Shown here in pieces: positions 1 through 8,896 of a stretch of DNA of 64,000 bases (within the stretch, counting starts at the first letter, position 1; the number at the start of each line of letters is the position of its first letter). Origin of the DNA: Algorimicrobium algoritergicola (GTDB lineage Bacteria; Bacteroidota; Bacteroidia; Flavobacteriales; Flavobacteriaceae); assembly GCF_008086165.1 (NCBI RefSeq), contig NZ_VSKL01000005.1:1-64000 (forward strand), written 5' to 3'. The position numbers and the translations under genes were made by a program. The notes beneath the pieces were generated by a model. That model was not told where the DNA came from. It did no database searches and worked only from the letters and a program-made list of their open reading frames with translations.

Positions 1-67
1 GAACAGAGTAGTTAAGCCCGTTTGCGCCGATGGTACTGCATCTCGTGGGAGAGTAGGTCGCCGCCTT
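1..67 (+). rRNA. rrf: 5S ribosomal RNA, 3' part
   Basis: The window opens inside a 5S rRNA gene. The sequence matches the typical Bacteroidota 5S 3' half, including the conserved GAACAGAGTAGTTAAGCCC segment and a 3' end of the form GAGTAGGTCGCCGCC. The 5' half lies outside the window. An intrinsic terminator follows directly, so this is probably the end of an rRNA operon whose 16S and 23S genes lie to the left. The exact 3' end is uncertain by a few bases. Confidence 0.93.
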
Positions 68-73
68 TTTTAG

Positions 74-107
74 AATCCCGATTCATTTACTGAATCGGGA
101 TTTTTTT
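74..107 (+). terminator. rRNA operon terminator
   Basis: A perfect 12-bp stem (bases 74-85 pair with 91-102) with a 5-base loop is followed by a run of T. It sits just after the 5S gene and is the expected rho-independent stop of the rRNA operon. Confidence 0.9.
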
Positions 108-132
108 GTTTAATAACTTGTCGTTTTTAACC

Positions 133-159
133 AAAAAAATAAAGCACATGATGCGCTTT
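133..159 (-). terminator. Terminator of the kinase/response-regulator operon
   Basis: Read on the minus strand, an 8-bp stem (AAAGCGCA / TGTGCTTT with one G-T pair, 3-base loop) is followed by a run of seven T. It lies about 130 bases downstream of the response regulator stop codon, so it would end the minus-strand two-gene operon. It faces the rRNA terminator. Confidence 0.6.
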
Positions 160-287
160 ATAAATAATTTGAGTAGAATTGTTGTTTAAAATTAGTTAAA
201 CATACTATCCATTATGGTCTTTAATCCTTTAAATATTGGGATATCAGCTGAAAAATTTAATGTGGTATTAGTTAGACAGTAAAGTAT

Positions 288-695
288 TTAGAGTCTTTGC
301 TCAATATCTTTAATTAAATTGTGGACCGTATCGAGTGAAAAGGGTTTTACAATATAGTTACATACCAATTCGTATTGTTTCGCTCTTTTTAAATCTCTAG
401 AATCGACTGACGAACTCACTATATAGATTTTAATTCTTTGTGAAGATGATATTTTAACTAACTCATCTAATACTTGCCACCCATCCATAATGGGCATATT
501 TAAATCTAGAAGAATGACATCTGGTAAAGTATCATTAGCTAGAAGTTTAGGAATTAAGTAGTCAATAGCTTTTTTTCCGTTGGTATGAACGATAAAATGG
601 TTACAGAAATTTAAACTTTCCATAATTTTTTTAGTCCCGAAAACATATATTGGATCATCGTCTATAATACAAACGGTATTAATTGCTGTGTTCAT
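288..695 (-). CDS. Single-domain response regulator
   Basis: A 135-residue receiver (CheY-like) domain with no output domain, of the kind often paired with PAS kinases in Bacteroidota. The acidic pocket is D12-D14, the phospho-acceptor is D64 in LLDLNMP, the switch Ser is in IVSSS (94-96) and the conserved Lys is K117 in YIVKPF. All catalytic positions are present, so phosphorylation is expected. Its ATG lies inside the last codons of the upstream histidine kinase gene (17-base overlap), which points to translational coupling and a dedicated kinase-receiver pair. Without a DNA-binding domain it must act by protein contact or in a phosphorelay; the target cannot be read from the sequence. Confidence 0.92.
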   Translation of the reverse strand: MNTAINTVCIIDDDPIYVFGTKKIMESLNFCNHFIVHTNGKKAIDYLIPKLLANDTLPDVILLDLNMPIMDGWQVLDELVKISSSQRIKIYIVSSSVDSRDLKRAKQYELVCNYIVKPFSLDTVHNLIKDIEQRL

Positions 696-3600
696 GCTTA
701 AAATAGATTTTAAAGGTAGTTCCTTGATTTACTTCACTTTTTACTTCAATTTTCCCACCAATAGCTTCGATTTGATTTTTACTAATAAATAAGCCTATAC
801 CTCTTGCATCTTTATGGTCATGAAATGTTTTGTACATTCCAAAAAGTTTGTCACCGTGTTTTTTTAAATCGATTCCTTGGCCATTATCAGTTATATCCAA
901 AGTTATATATTTTTCAGACTGATTACTTGTAATTATTATTTTGGGGCTTCTTTTCGGTGAATGATATTTTAAAGCATTAGTAATTAGATTTAAAATAATG
1001 CTATCTAAATAAGCTGGTATTGCTATGACATTTAAATCATCTGCAACATTAATTTCTATTTCACAATTGATTTCATTTACAGAAATTTGTACATTTTGGA
1101 GAGCCTTGTTGACATAATCTTTTAAGTTTAAAGAGAGTAGTGTATCTTTTACTTTAGTATTAATTTCTACAATTTCACTTAAATAGTTCACACAATCATT
1201 CATGTTTTCTGAAGACGTTTTAAGATGTTGGAATATTTCTTCATCTAAAAGATCTGGATTATTTGTTCTACTAATTTCAAGAAGCATGGTCATATTTCCT
1301 GTATGTGACCTTAAATTATGAGAAACAATATGAGCAAAATTAATTAAACGATTATTATGTTCTAATATGCTTTCGTTGAGTAATTTGTTCTCTGTAATAT
1401 CTACAATTTGTGCCACGACATGAGTAAATTCATTTTTATCATTTTTTACGGCTGCTACAGATGCATTTGCCCAAATAACATTGCCTTTTTTAGTTATATA
1501 ACGCTTCTCGAAATTATAACCTTCTTGTTTTCCAGAAATAACACCTTCCATAAATTTAAAAGTGTCATTTAAATCTTCTGGAAAGGTAATGTCTATAATG
1601 GTCATGGTCTTCATTTCAGCTTCTGTATAACCCAAAACATCACAGAGACTTTGATTTGTCATTTGTACTTGACCAGTTAGATCAATCAATGCCATTCCAG
1701 TTTTTGAATGATTAAAGGTTGTACGCCACTGTTCCTCTTTTAGAGCAATTTGAAGTTCAGCTTTTTTAATAGCATCAATATTTTGAAAAAAGCCATATAA
1801 TTTAACACATTGTCCATCTTTAAATTCTGATATTCCAATGGTTCTAGCCCATTTTGCCTGATTGTCTAATGTTACAACTTGTAAATCGACATCATAGTTT
1901 TGACCAGTTTCAATGGCAGATGCAACAAGTTTAGCAATTTTATCTCTATCTTCTCCTTCTTTGAAGAAGTTAACAGCATCTTCTAGACTAGGGTCAAAAT
2001 CTGTAGAAACGCCCATTAATTTTTTAATTATTGGACTCCAGTAAACCTTATTTTCGTTGAGATCATATTCCCAAATACCAATTTGTGCAGCTTCATTAAC
2101 GCTTTCTAATAAATTGGTGTTTTGTTTTAATAATAATTCATTGTTTTTTCGTTGGGTAATATCATTAATTTGTGATATAAAATGAAGTGGTTCCCCATGA
2201 TTATCTTTCACCAATGATACGGATAGTAACCCATCAAGTAAGCTGCCATCTTTGCGGATATATTGTTTTTCTAATTGATAACTATCTATCTTATTCTCAA
2301 ATATATCTTGAATTAAATCTAAATCTTTTTGTATGAATTCGGCAGTAGTAATCGCTTGGAATGTTAAGCTCTCAAATTCTTGTTTGGAATAGCCTAACAT
2401 TTTACATAAACTATTATTTACTTTTAAAAATTTACCTTTTAAATCAACCAAAGACATGCCATTATGCGCAAATTCAAAAACTTTTCTAAATTGTTCTTCT
2501 TGTTGCGCTAACTTTAAATTTGAAGTTATTTGGTCATCAATATCTTGTAAAAAACCATACACTGCTATTGGCACATTGTTTTTGTATTTTACATTACCAG
2601 TATATCGTGCCCATAATAACTTCCCCGTCTTTGTTTTTAGTTGCAGTGTGTGATCAAAGGGTTTACCAGTACTTACCGCCTGGATAGTGTAACTTACACG
2701 CAAGTCCTGATCCTCTTTTTTATAAATAAAAGGCGTCGTGTTTTCTATAGTGGTTTTAAAATCGTCATCAAGCTCCAACATTTTTTTTATTGTAGAACTC
2801 CAGTACAATTCGTTAGTTTCCAAGTTAAGTTCCCAGGCTCCTAATTGGGCAATTTCGTTAACTTGCTCTATTAATGCTTTTTGATGTACTAGTTCAGTTT
2901 CATTTTGCTTTATATGTGTAATATCATAATGAGATCCTCCAACCCACTCCACATTACCATCTTTAGAATAGCTAGAAATTTTACCTCTAGAGAACACCCA
3001 AACCCATTGTCCATCGCGATGTTTCATTCTAATTTGGCACGCATAAAAGTCAGATTTACCGTCTATATGTTCTTGGAGTAATATTTCTGCTTTTTTATAG
3101 TCTTCACGATGCGTATGTTTCTTCCATGTGTCTTTAGTAATAGGTCCTAACTCGGCAAGCGAGTAACCTATTATTTCTGCCCAACGATTGTTTATGATTA
3201 TTTCGTTGGTCTGAACATTACACTCCCAGGAACCGAAATGGGCACCTTCTATTACATGGTTAAAGCGGTTAATTTTAAGATATAATTGATTAAATGTCTT
3301 CTCGTATTTTGAAATATCTGTGTAGGTGGTGACTAATGTGTTTAATGCTGTGTCAGGATCAGTTACCACAAAACTGGAGCAGCGAAACCACAAAATATTT
3401 CCATTTTCCTGAAAACATTTCAGTTCCTGCTCAAATTTATAGCCTGGGTTTTCAACGCAGCTGCTAATATGTAGATTTACAGCTTTTAAATCGTCGTGAT
3501 GAATCAATATATCCCAAGTTATACTATCTGTATATGGCTTAATATTTTTATATCCTAAAATGTTTATTAATTTTGAATCTAAAGTTAGTGTGCTTGTCTG

Positions 3601-3708
3601 TTTTAAGTTGCAGAAACTAACACCATCAACGCCATTAGAAATTAAAGAATATGCTAAAAGGATTTCAACTTTTAATGGAGAATCGAATGCATGATTCAGG
3701 TTTTTCAT
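679..3708 (-). CDS. Soluble multi-PAS sensor histidine kinase
   Basis: A 1009-residue kinase with about six PAS/PAC modules in tandem (roughly residues 30-135, 150-265, 280-395, 405-520, 530-650 and 660-780). They are recognisable from repeated GxWE or NGMxLVDL starts and DITxxK-type PAC ends. A HisKA-like helix carries SHNLRSHTG (His near residue 797), and a HATPase domain has N-box NLITNALKYH, G1 DNGQGID and G2 ARGIGLFISK. There is no signal peptide or membrane segment, so it senses cytoplasmic signals. PAS modules 3 and 5 resemble each other, as do 4 and 6, which suggests duplication of a two-PAS block. Ligands such as heme or flavin are not evident. It is co-transcribed with the overlapping receiver gene. 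Confidence 0.93.
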   Translation of the reverse strand: MKNLNHAFDSPLKVEILLAYSLISNGVDGVSFCNLKQTSTLTLDSKLINILGYKNIKPYTDSITWDILIHHDDLKAVNLHISSCVENPGYKFEQELKCFQENGNILWFRCSSFVVTDPDTALNTLVTTYTDISKYEKTFNQLYLKINRFNHVIEGAHFGSWECNVQTNEIIINNRWAEIIGYSLAELGPITKDTWKKHTHREDYKKAEILLQEHIDGKSDFYACQIRMKHRDGQWVWVFSRGKISSYSKDGNVEWVGGSHYDITHIKQNETELVHQKALIEQVNEIAQLGAWELNLETNELYWSSTIKKMLELDDDFKTTIENTTPFIYKKEDQDLRVSYTIQAVSTGKPFDHTLQLKTKTGKLLWARYTGNVKYKNNVPIAVYGFLQDIDDQITSNLKLAQQEEQFRKVFEFAHNGMSLVDLKGKFLKVNNSLCKMLGYSKQEFESLTFQAITTAEFIQKDLDLIQDIFENKIDSYQLEKQYIRKDGSLLDGLLSVSLVKDNHGEPLHFISQINDITQRKNNELLLKQNTNLLESVNEAAQIGIWEYDLNENKVYWSPIIKKLMGVSTDFDPSLEDAVNFFKEGEDRDKIAKLVASAIETGQNYDVDLQVVTLDNQAKWARTIGISEFKDGQCVKLYGFFQNIDAIKKAELQIALKEEQWRTTFNHSKTGMALIDLTGQVQMTNQSLCDVLGYTEAEMKTMTIIDITFPEDLNDTFKFMEGVISGKQEGYNFEKRYITKKGNVIWANASVAAVKNDKNEFTHVVAQIVDITENKLLNESILEHNNRLINFAHIVSHNLRSHTGNMTMLLEISRTNNPDLLDEEIFQHLKTSSENMNDCVNYLSEIVEINTKVKDTLLSLNLKDYVNKALQNVQISVNEINCEIEINVADDLNVIAIPAYLDSIILNLITNALKYHSPKRSPKIIITSNQSEKYITLDITDNGQGIDLKKHGDKLFGMYKTFHDHKDARGIGLFISKNQIEAIGGKIEVKSEVNQGTTFKIYFKHEHSN

Positions 3709-4028
3709 AAGTAGGACAGCTATAATTTAATACTAAGGGAACTCAAAATTAGACTTTTTTTTATAGTTAGGAAAAATATGATAGTATATTTTAAGGTGAA
3801 GATCATATTTACGGGAAAACCGTAATCATTTGTAAGTAATTACTTATAATTTGAGTGCAAACACATTTGTAATCAAAAGTTTAGATGTGTATTTTTAGGA
3901 TAAATTAGAATTTTTTAGTGGAGAGATATCTTTGTTTAGGATCAAAAAAATAAAAGGAATGATCATAATTTAATATAGATTAAAACTATTTTGTAATTTT
4001 AGAACAAAACATATTATAATTTAATCTA
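3709..4028. other. Divergent intergenic region, kinase / helicase
   Basis: This 320-base AT-rich gap separates two divergent genes. It holds the putative kinase promoter near 3744-3774 and a small hairpin (ACGG-gaaaa-CCGT, 3811-3823). A weak promoter-like TAATTTTA at 3994-4001 lies just before the helicase start. I see no coding potential and no recognisable RNA gene. Confidence 0.5.
3744..3774 (-). promoter_or_regulatory. Bacteroidota-type promoter of the kinase operon
   Basis: On the minus strand TAATTTTG (bases 3751-3744) matches the Bacteroidota -7 consensus TAnnTTTG. A TTTC box (3774-3771) stands 19 bases upstream in the -33 position. The start codon is 35 bases beyond the -7 box. Confidence 0.55.
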
Positions 4029-6461
4029 TTGAACAAAAACACAGAATTAGAGCTAGCTTGGCAGTTTGTAAATGAAACTGATAGAACCATCTTTTTAACC
4101 GGAAAAGCAGGTACTGGAAAAACAACGTTTCTTCATAAATTAAAAAATGAATCACTTAAACGGACAGTCGTGGTTGCTCCAACAGGTGTAGCAGCTATAA
4201 ATGCCAAAGGTGTTACCATTCATTCCTTTTTTCAATTACCGTTTGGGCCTATATTACCAGATGCTGATAATAATGCCTCACAAGGTTTCAATAGAAAATT
4301 TAGTAAAACCAAAATCAATATCATTAAATCTATGGATTTATTGGTAATTGATGAAATAAGTATGGTTCGTGCCGATTTATTAGATGGGATTGATAAAACA
4401 TTAAGACGTTTCCGAAATAAGAATAAAATATTTGGAGGTGTTCAAGTTCTAATGATTGGTGATTTACAACAACTTTCTCCTGTAATAAAAGATCATGAAT
4501 GGTCCTTATTGAAAAAATATTATGTGAATGGCTTCTTTTTTAGTAGTCATGCTTATCAGCAATGTCATCCTATTACAATAGAATTAAAACATATTTATAG
4601 ACAAGAGAATCCTGAATTCATTGCTATTCTTAATGAAATTAGAAATAATCGATTGTCGCCAGAAGGTGAAGCTATTTTAAATAAACGCTATAAACCAGAC
4701 TTTAACCCTAATCCGGATGAAGGTTATATTCAATTAACGACTCATAATAATAGAGCAGAGCAAACTAATCAAAAAGAATTGGATGCTTTAGACTCCAAAG
4801 CGCAAATATATGTTGCGGACGTAAAGGGTAAATTTCCTGAGCATGCGTATCCAAACAAAGAGGAACTAGCTTTAAAAGTTGGTGCGCAAGTCATGTTTAT
4901 TAAGAATGATAGTTCTCAAGAAAAGCGTTATTTCAATGGGAAAATTGGTAAAATTATCAAATTGAATAAAGACGAAGTTGTTGTACGTTGTCCTGATGAT
5001 GATTTTAATATTGTTACAACACAAGAAGTTTGGGACAATATTAATTATACGGTAAACAAAGAAACGAAAGCGATTACGGAGGATAAAATTGGGTCCTTTA
5101 ATCAGATTCCATTACGCTTGGCATGGTCCATTACTATTCATAAAAGTCAAGGTTTAACTTTTGAAAAAGCTATTATTGATGCGCAAGGTGCTTTTGCCCA
5201 TGGTCAAACCTATGTGGCATTAAGTCGCTGTAAATCTTTGGAAGGTTTGGTTTTAAAAAGTAAAATCACCTCCAATCAAATTATTAGTGATAGTCACGTT
5301 ATTTCGTTTAACGAATCGGCTAATGAGAATCAACCTGATGAATCTGTTTTGGAATTTTCCCAACGACACTTTCAATTAGGTTTAATGTCAGAAGTATTTA
5401 ATTTCTATGATTTTTTATATCCTATAAATCGCATTTTAGATATTTATTATAAAAATCGAGGCAGTATAGAGGGTAAAATAGAAGAGCCCTTAATAACGAT
5501 TAAAAATTCTATTACTAGTCTTTTAAAAATAGGAACCAGTTTCAATAGTCAATTAAAAACTATTTCAAAGGAAGAAAGTTTGCCTGAAACTAGTGGTGTA
5601 ATTCAAGAGCGTTTTAAGAAAGCTATTTCGTACTTTCAAAACGAATTAGACAGGGTTATAAGTCCTGCTTTTAAAACGTTTAACTTTACTACTGATAATC
5701 AAGCTTTGGAAAAAGATCTGGTTAAAAATACGGATATTGTTGAAGAATTATTAGAAACCAAAACCTTATACTTTAAGGAGTTGGCAGATGGTTTTAAAAC
5801 GCTTTTATTTTTAAATTTACGTGCTAAATCTGTCTTCCTGGCCAAGGAAAAACCTAAAAAACTTAAAAAGACTGTTATAGATGGCACCACCAATGTGGAG
5901 CTTTTTGAATTGTTACGTGTTTTAAGAAATGAAATTGCCCAAGAAAACGACTTAATCCATTACCAAATATTCACGCAAAAGGCACTTTATGCTATGTGTG
6001 AAACCTTACCTACCTCCAAAAATGAATTATTGGAAATAGATGGAATGGGAAAAGTGCGTGTGGAAAAATATGGGTCTGCTATTCTGGAAGTTATTAAAGA
6101 TTTTTGTGATGAAAATGATATCGATTTTGAAGAAAAAACGGAAACCTTCAAATTCGAAGACAAGAAAGAAAAGAAAGTAGATACTAAACTCCAATCCTTT
6201 AATCTTTTTAAATCTGGTAAAACAATTGAAGAAATTGCCAATGAACGTGCGTTAAATGAAAATACTATTTTCGGACATTTAGTAACCTATATTCCCTCTG
6301 GAGAAATAAAGCCGACAGATTTAATGTCGGCCAAGCATTATAAAGAATTGCAAAAATTAATTCCGAAGCATACGTTTGAAAACCTTTCAGATTTAAAAAA
6401 CCAATTGGATGACAAGTTTACTTATGGTGAAATACGGTTGGTTTTAGAATCCCTAAAATAA
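4029..6461 (+). CDS. Pif1/RecD-like DNA helicase with HRDC and HTH domains
   Basis: An 810-residue superfamily 1B helicase. Walker A is GKAGTGKTT (about residues 25-33), Walker B is LLVIDEISMV (about 104-113), and the UvrD_C_2-type motif with ITIHKSQGLTF and YVALSRC lies near 375-410. A C-terminal HRDC-like region (about 620-700) and a helix-turn-helix segment (about 720-770) follow, the architecture of Bacteroidota Pif1-type helicases. It would unwind DNA 5'-3', for example at forks or G-quadruplexes. The start is TTG: an in-frame TAA lies at 4017-4019 and the first internal Met is far beyond Walker A, so TTG is effectively forced. A bidirectional terminator follows. Confidence 0.9.
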   Translation: MNKNTELELAWQFVNETDRTIFLTGKAGTGKTTFLHKLKNESLKRTVVVAPTGVAAINAKGVTIHSFFQLPFGPILPDADNNASQGFNRKFSKTKINIIKSMDLLVIDEISMVRADLLDGIDKTLRRFRNKNKIFGGVQVLMIGDLQQLSPVIKDHEWSLLKKYYVNGFFFSSHAYQQCHPITIELKHIYRQENPEFIAILNEIRNNRLSPEGEAILNKRYKPDFNPNPDEGYIQLTTHNNRAEQTNQKELDALDSKAQIYVADVKGKFPEHAYPNKEELALKVGAQVMFIKNDSSQEKRYFNGKIGKIIKLNKDEVVVRCPDDDFNIVTTQEVWDNINYTVNKETKAITEDKIGSFNQIPLRLAWSITIHKSQGLTFEKAIIDAQGAFAHGQTYVALSRCKSLEGLVLKSKITSNQIISDSHVISFNESANENQPDESVLEFSQRHFQLGLMSEVFNFYDFLYPINRILDIYYKNRGSIEGKIEEPLITIKNSITSLLKIGTSFNSQLKTISKEESLPETSGVIQERFKKAISYFQNELDRVISPAFKTFNFTTDNQALEKDLVKNTDIVEELLETKTLYFKELADGFKTLLFLNLRAKSVFLAKEKPKKLKKTVIDGTTNVELFELLRVLRNEIAQENDLIHYQIFTQKALYAMCETLPTSKNELLEIDGMGKVRVEKYGSAILEVIKDFCDENDIDFEEKTETFKFEDKKEKKVDTKLQSFNLFKSGKTIEEIANERALNENTIFGHLVTYIPSGEIKPTDLMSAKHYKELQKLIPKHTFENLSDLKNQLDDKFTYGEIRLVLESLK

Positions 6462-6491
6462 AAAAATCCCAATGGCTACATTGGGATTTTT
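6462..6491. terminator. Bidirectional terminator
   Basis: A 13-bp perfect stem (6462-6474 with 6479-6491) with a 4-base loop has A-runs on one side and T-runs on the other. It sits between the convergent helicase and acyl-CoA dehydrogenase genes and can serve both strands. Confidence 0.9.
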
Positions 6492-6513
6492 AATTTATAA
6501 ATGTTTGAGGAAA

Positions 6514-7656
6514 TTAATCTCTTAACACACCTCTAGAAATGACTATTTTTTGTATTTCGGAAGTTCCTTCGTAAATCTGTGTAATTTTTGCATCACGCAT
6601 TAAGCGTTCAACATGGTATTCTTTAACAAAACCGTTTCCACCATGAACTTGTACAGCTTCAATAGTTGTATCCATGGCTACTTGACTCGCATAAAGCTTT
6701 GCCATAGCACTAGACATATCGTAATTATTACCTTGATCCTTATCCCAAGCTGCCTTCATAACTAACATACGTGCCGCTTCAATTTCAGTTGCCATATCAG
6801 CAATTTTAAAAGCAATAGCTTGGTGATTGCAAATTTCAGTTCCAAATGCTTTACGTTCCTTACTGTATTTTTTAGCTAATTCATACGCGCCAGATGCAAT
6901 TCCTAATGCTTGAGCTGCAATTCCAATTCTTCCACCAGATAATGTTTTCATGGCAAATTTAAAACCAAAACCATCAACACCAATTCTATTTTCTTTAGGA
7001 ATCTTCACATCATTAAATTGTAACGTATGTGTATCACTTCCGCGAATTCCTAATTTATCTTCTTTAGGTCCAACATCAAAACCAGGCATCCCTTTTTCAA
7101 CTATAAATGCATTAATACCATGGTGTCCTTTATCTTTATCCGTTTGCGCAATTACTAAAAATACATCAGCACGACCACCACTTGTAATCCAGTTTTTTGT
7201 GCCATTTAAAACATAATGATCACCCATGTCAATAGCAGTAGTTTTTTGCGAAGTTGCATCACTACCTGCTTCTGGTTCACTTAAACAAAAAGCACCTACA
7301 AATTCACCTGTGGCTAATTTTGTTAAATATTTTTGTTTTTGTTCCTCATTACCATAAGATTCAAGTCCATAACACACTAGTGAATTATTTACCGAAACAA
7401 TAACAGATGCTGATGCATCAATTTTTGAAAGCTCTTCCATGATTAACACATAGGAAATAGCATCCATACCGCTTCCGCCATATTTAGGATCTACCATAAT
7501 ACCCATAAAACCTAGTTCGCCCATTTTTTTAACTAAATCTTGAGGAAATTCTTGTTTATTATCACGTTCTATTACGCCTGGCAGTAATTCTGTTTGAGCA
7601 AAATCGCGCGCTGCGTCGCGAATCATCATATGTTCTTCGGTAAGATTAAAATCCAT
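6514..7656 (-). CDS. Acyl-CoA dehydrogenase
   Basis: A 380-residue FAD enzyme of the short/medium/branched-chain acyl-CoA dehydrogenase family, normal length. Visible hallmarks are the FAD/substrate segment CLSEPEAGSD (about 123-132), ITSGGRAD, the arginine-rich RKAFG segment, and the C-terminal IYEGTSEIQ whose Glu aligns with the catalytic base of MCAD. It would introduce the alpha,beta double bond in fatty-acyl or branched-chain acyl-CoA and pass electrons to ETF. It is monocistronic with its own promoter; the chain-length preference cannot be told from sequence. Confidence 0.95.
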   Translation of the reverse strand: MDFNLTEEHMMIRDAARDFAQTELLPGVIERDNKQEFPQDLVKKMGELGFMGIMVDPKYGGSGMDAISYVLIMEELSKIDASASVIVSVNNSLVCYGLESYGNEEQKQKYLTKLATGEFVGAFCLSEPEAGSDATSQKTTAIDMGDHYVLNGTKNWITSGGRADVFLVIAQTDKDKGHHGINAFIVEKGMPGFDVGPKEDKLGIRGSDTHTLQFNDVKIPKENRIGVDGFGFKFAMKTLSGGRIGIAAQALGIASGAYELAKKYSKERKAFGTEICNHQAIAFKIADMATEIEAARMLVMKAAWDKDQGNNYDMSSAMAKLYASQVAMDTTIEAVQVHGGNGFVKEYHVERLMRDAKITQIYEGTSEIQKIVISRGVLRD

Positions 7657-7693
7657 AATAATTTGTTATTGTTGAATTGATAAAAAATGAATG

Positions 7694-7725
7694 CAAAGAT
7701 ACGGTTTTAGGAGCATTTTTTCAAT
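7694..7725 (-). promoter_or_regulatory. Promoter of acyl-CoA dehydrogenase
   Basis: On the minus strand TATCTTTG (7701-7694) is a perfect TAnnTTTG box, with ATTG (7725-7722) 20 bases upstream. The implied leader before the ATG at 7656 is about 30 bases. Confidence 0.6.
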
Positions 7726-7748
7726 TATGATTAGTATTTTTACGGGAT

Positions 7749-8804
7749 ATGATAAAATCTTCTTATAATGTGTTAGGTATTATGTCTGGAACATCGCTAG
7801 ATGGTGTTGATATAGCACATATTAGTTTCACTTTTAATAAGAAATGGCAGTATACTTTTTTAGAATGCGATACCATTCCGTACCCCAATTCCTGGTTCTT
7901 AAAACTTAAAAACCTGGTTGGACTTTCTAATGATAATTTGGAAAAAATAGATCAAGATTATACGGAATATCTTGCTTCCGTTATAAATGCATTTATACAA
8001 AAACATCAGATTACCGATTTAGATTTTATTAGTTCACATGGTCATACGGCTTTACATGAACCTGAGAAGGGTGTTACTCTACAAATTGGAAACAGAAAAA
8101 TATTAGCCTATTTAACACAACAAACTGTGGTTTGCGATTTTAGAGTTCAAGATGTTCAGCTAGGAGGTCAAGGAGCACCCTTAGTTCCTATTGGCGATAA
8201 ATTACTTTTTTCAGATTTTGATTACTGTTTGAATTTGGGCGGTTTTGCTAATATATCAACCGAGGATAATGGGCAACGAATTGCCTTTGATATTTGCCCA
8301 GCCAATATTGTGCTTAATCATTACGTGGCATCTTTAGGATTAGAGTATGATGATTCTGGAAATATTGCGGCTAAAGGAAAGGTAAACGTGGCACTTTTAA
8401 ACGAATTAAATAGTTTGGAGTTTTATAAAAAAACGTATCCAAAATCATTAGGTTTAGAATGGGTTGATAAATTTATTTTTCCATGTATTGATGCTTTTGA
8501 AATACAGATTAAGGACATTTTACGAACATTTGTCGTGCATATTGCCATTCAAATAGGTCATCAAATAAAAAATGGCAGAACTTTAATAACTGGAGGTGGT
8601 GCCTACAATTCTTTTTTAATTGAAGAAATAAAAGCACACACAAATACGGAAATAGTTATTCCCAACGCAAAACTAATTAACTTTAAAGAGGCGTTAATAT
8701 TCAGTTTGTTAGGTGTGTTGAAACAACGAAATGAAGTGAATTGTTTAGCAAGTGTAACAGGAGCAAAAATGGATCATAGTTCAGGAAAAACGTTTCAACC
8801 TTAA
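7749..8804 (+). CDS. anmK: Anhydro-N-acetylmuramic acid kinase
   Basis: A 351-residue kinase of the AnmK family, slightly shorter than the roughly 370 residues of the E. coli enzyme. The N-terminal phosphate-binding signature GIMSGTSLDGVD is at about residues 10-21. DFRVQDVQLGGQGAPLVP (about 130-147), GFANIS and the ATP-site LITGGGAYN (near 280) are all conserved. It phosphorylates and opens 1,6-anhydro-MurNAc, feeding recovered cell-wall sugar to MurNAc-6-phosphate. It starts 92 bases from the divergent dehydrogenase and is followed by a separate promoter, so it is probably a single-gene unit. Confidence 0.95.
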   Translation: MIKSSYNVLGIMSGTSLDGVDIAHISFTFNKKWQYTFLECDTIPYPNSWFLKLKNLVGLSNDNLEKIDQDYTEYLASVINAFIQKHQITDLDFISSHGHTALHEPEKGVTLQIGNRKILAYLTQQTVVCDFRVQDVQLGGQGAPLVPIGDKLLFSDFDYCLNLGGFANISTEDNGQRIAFDICPANIVLNHYVASLGLEYDDSGNIAAKGKVNVALLNELNSLEFYKKTYPKSLGLEWVDKFIFPCIDAFEIQIKDILRTFVVHIAIQIGHQIKNGRTLITGGGAYNSFLIEEIKAHTNTEIVIPNAKLINFKEALIFSLLGVLKQRNEVNCLASVTGAKMDHSSGKTFQP

Positions 8805-8816
8805 AATTATTGAAAA

Positions 8817-8851
8817 ATTGATATTTACCGATTTTTTGTTTTTTATATTTG
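8817..8851 (+). promoter_or_regulatory. Promoter of the dehydrogenase-NhaD-Exb-FolC run
   Basis: TATATTTG (8844-8851) matches TAnnTTTG exactly. An ATTG box (8817-8820) sits 23 bases upstream, at the long end of the usual spacing. The ATG follows 45 bases downstream. Confidence 0.5.
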
Positions 8852-8896
8852 TTGAAGAATAACGACTATTGGATTTAAAAAAATAATGAAATTATA

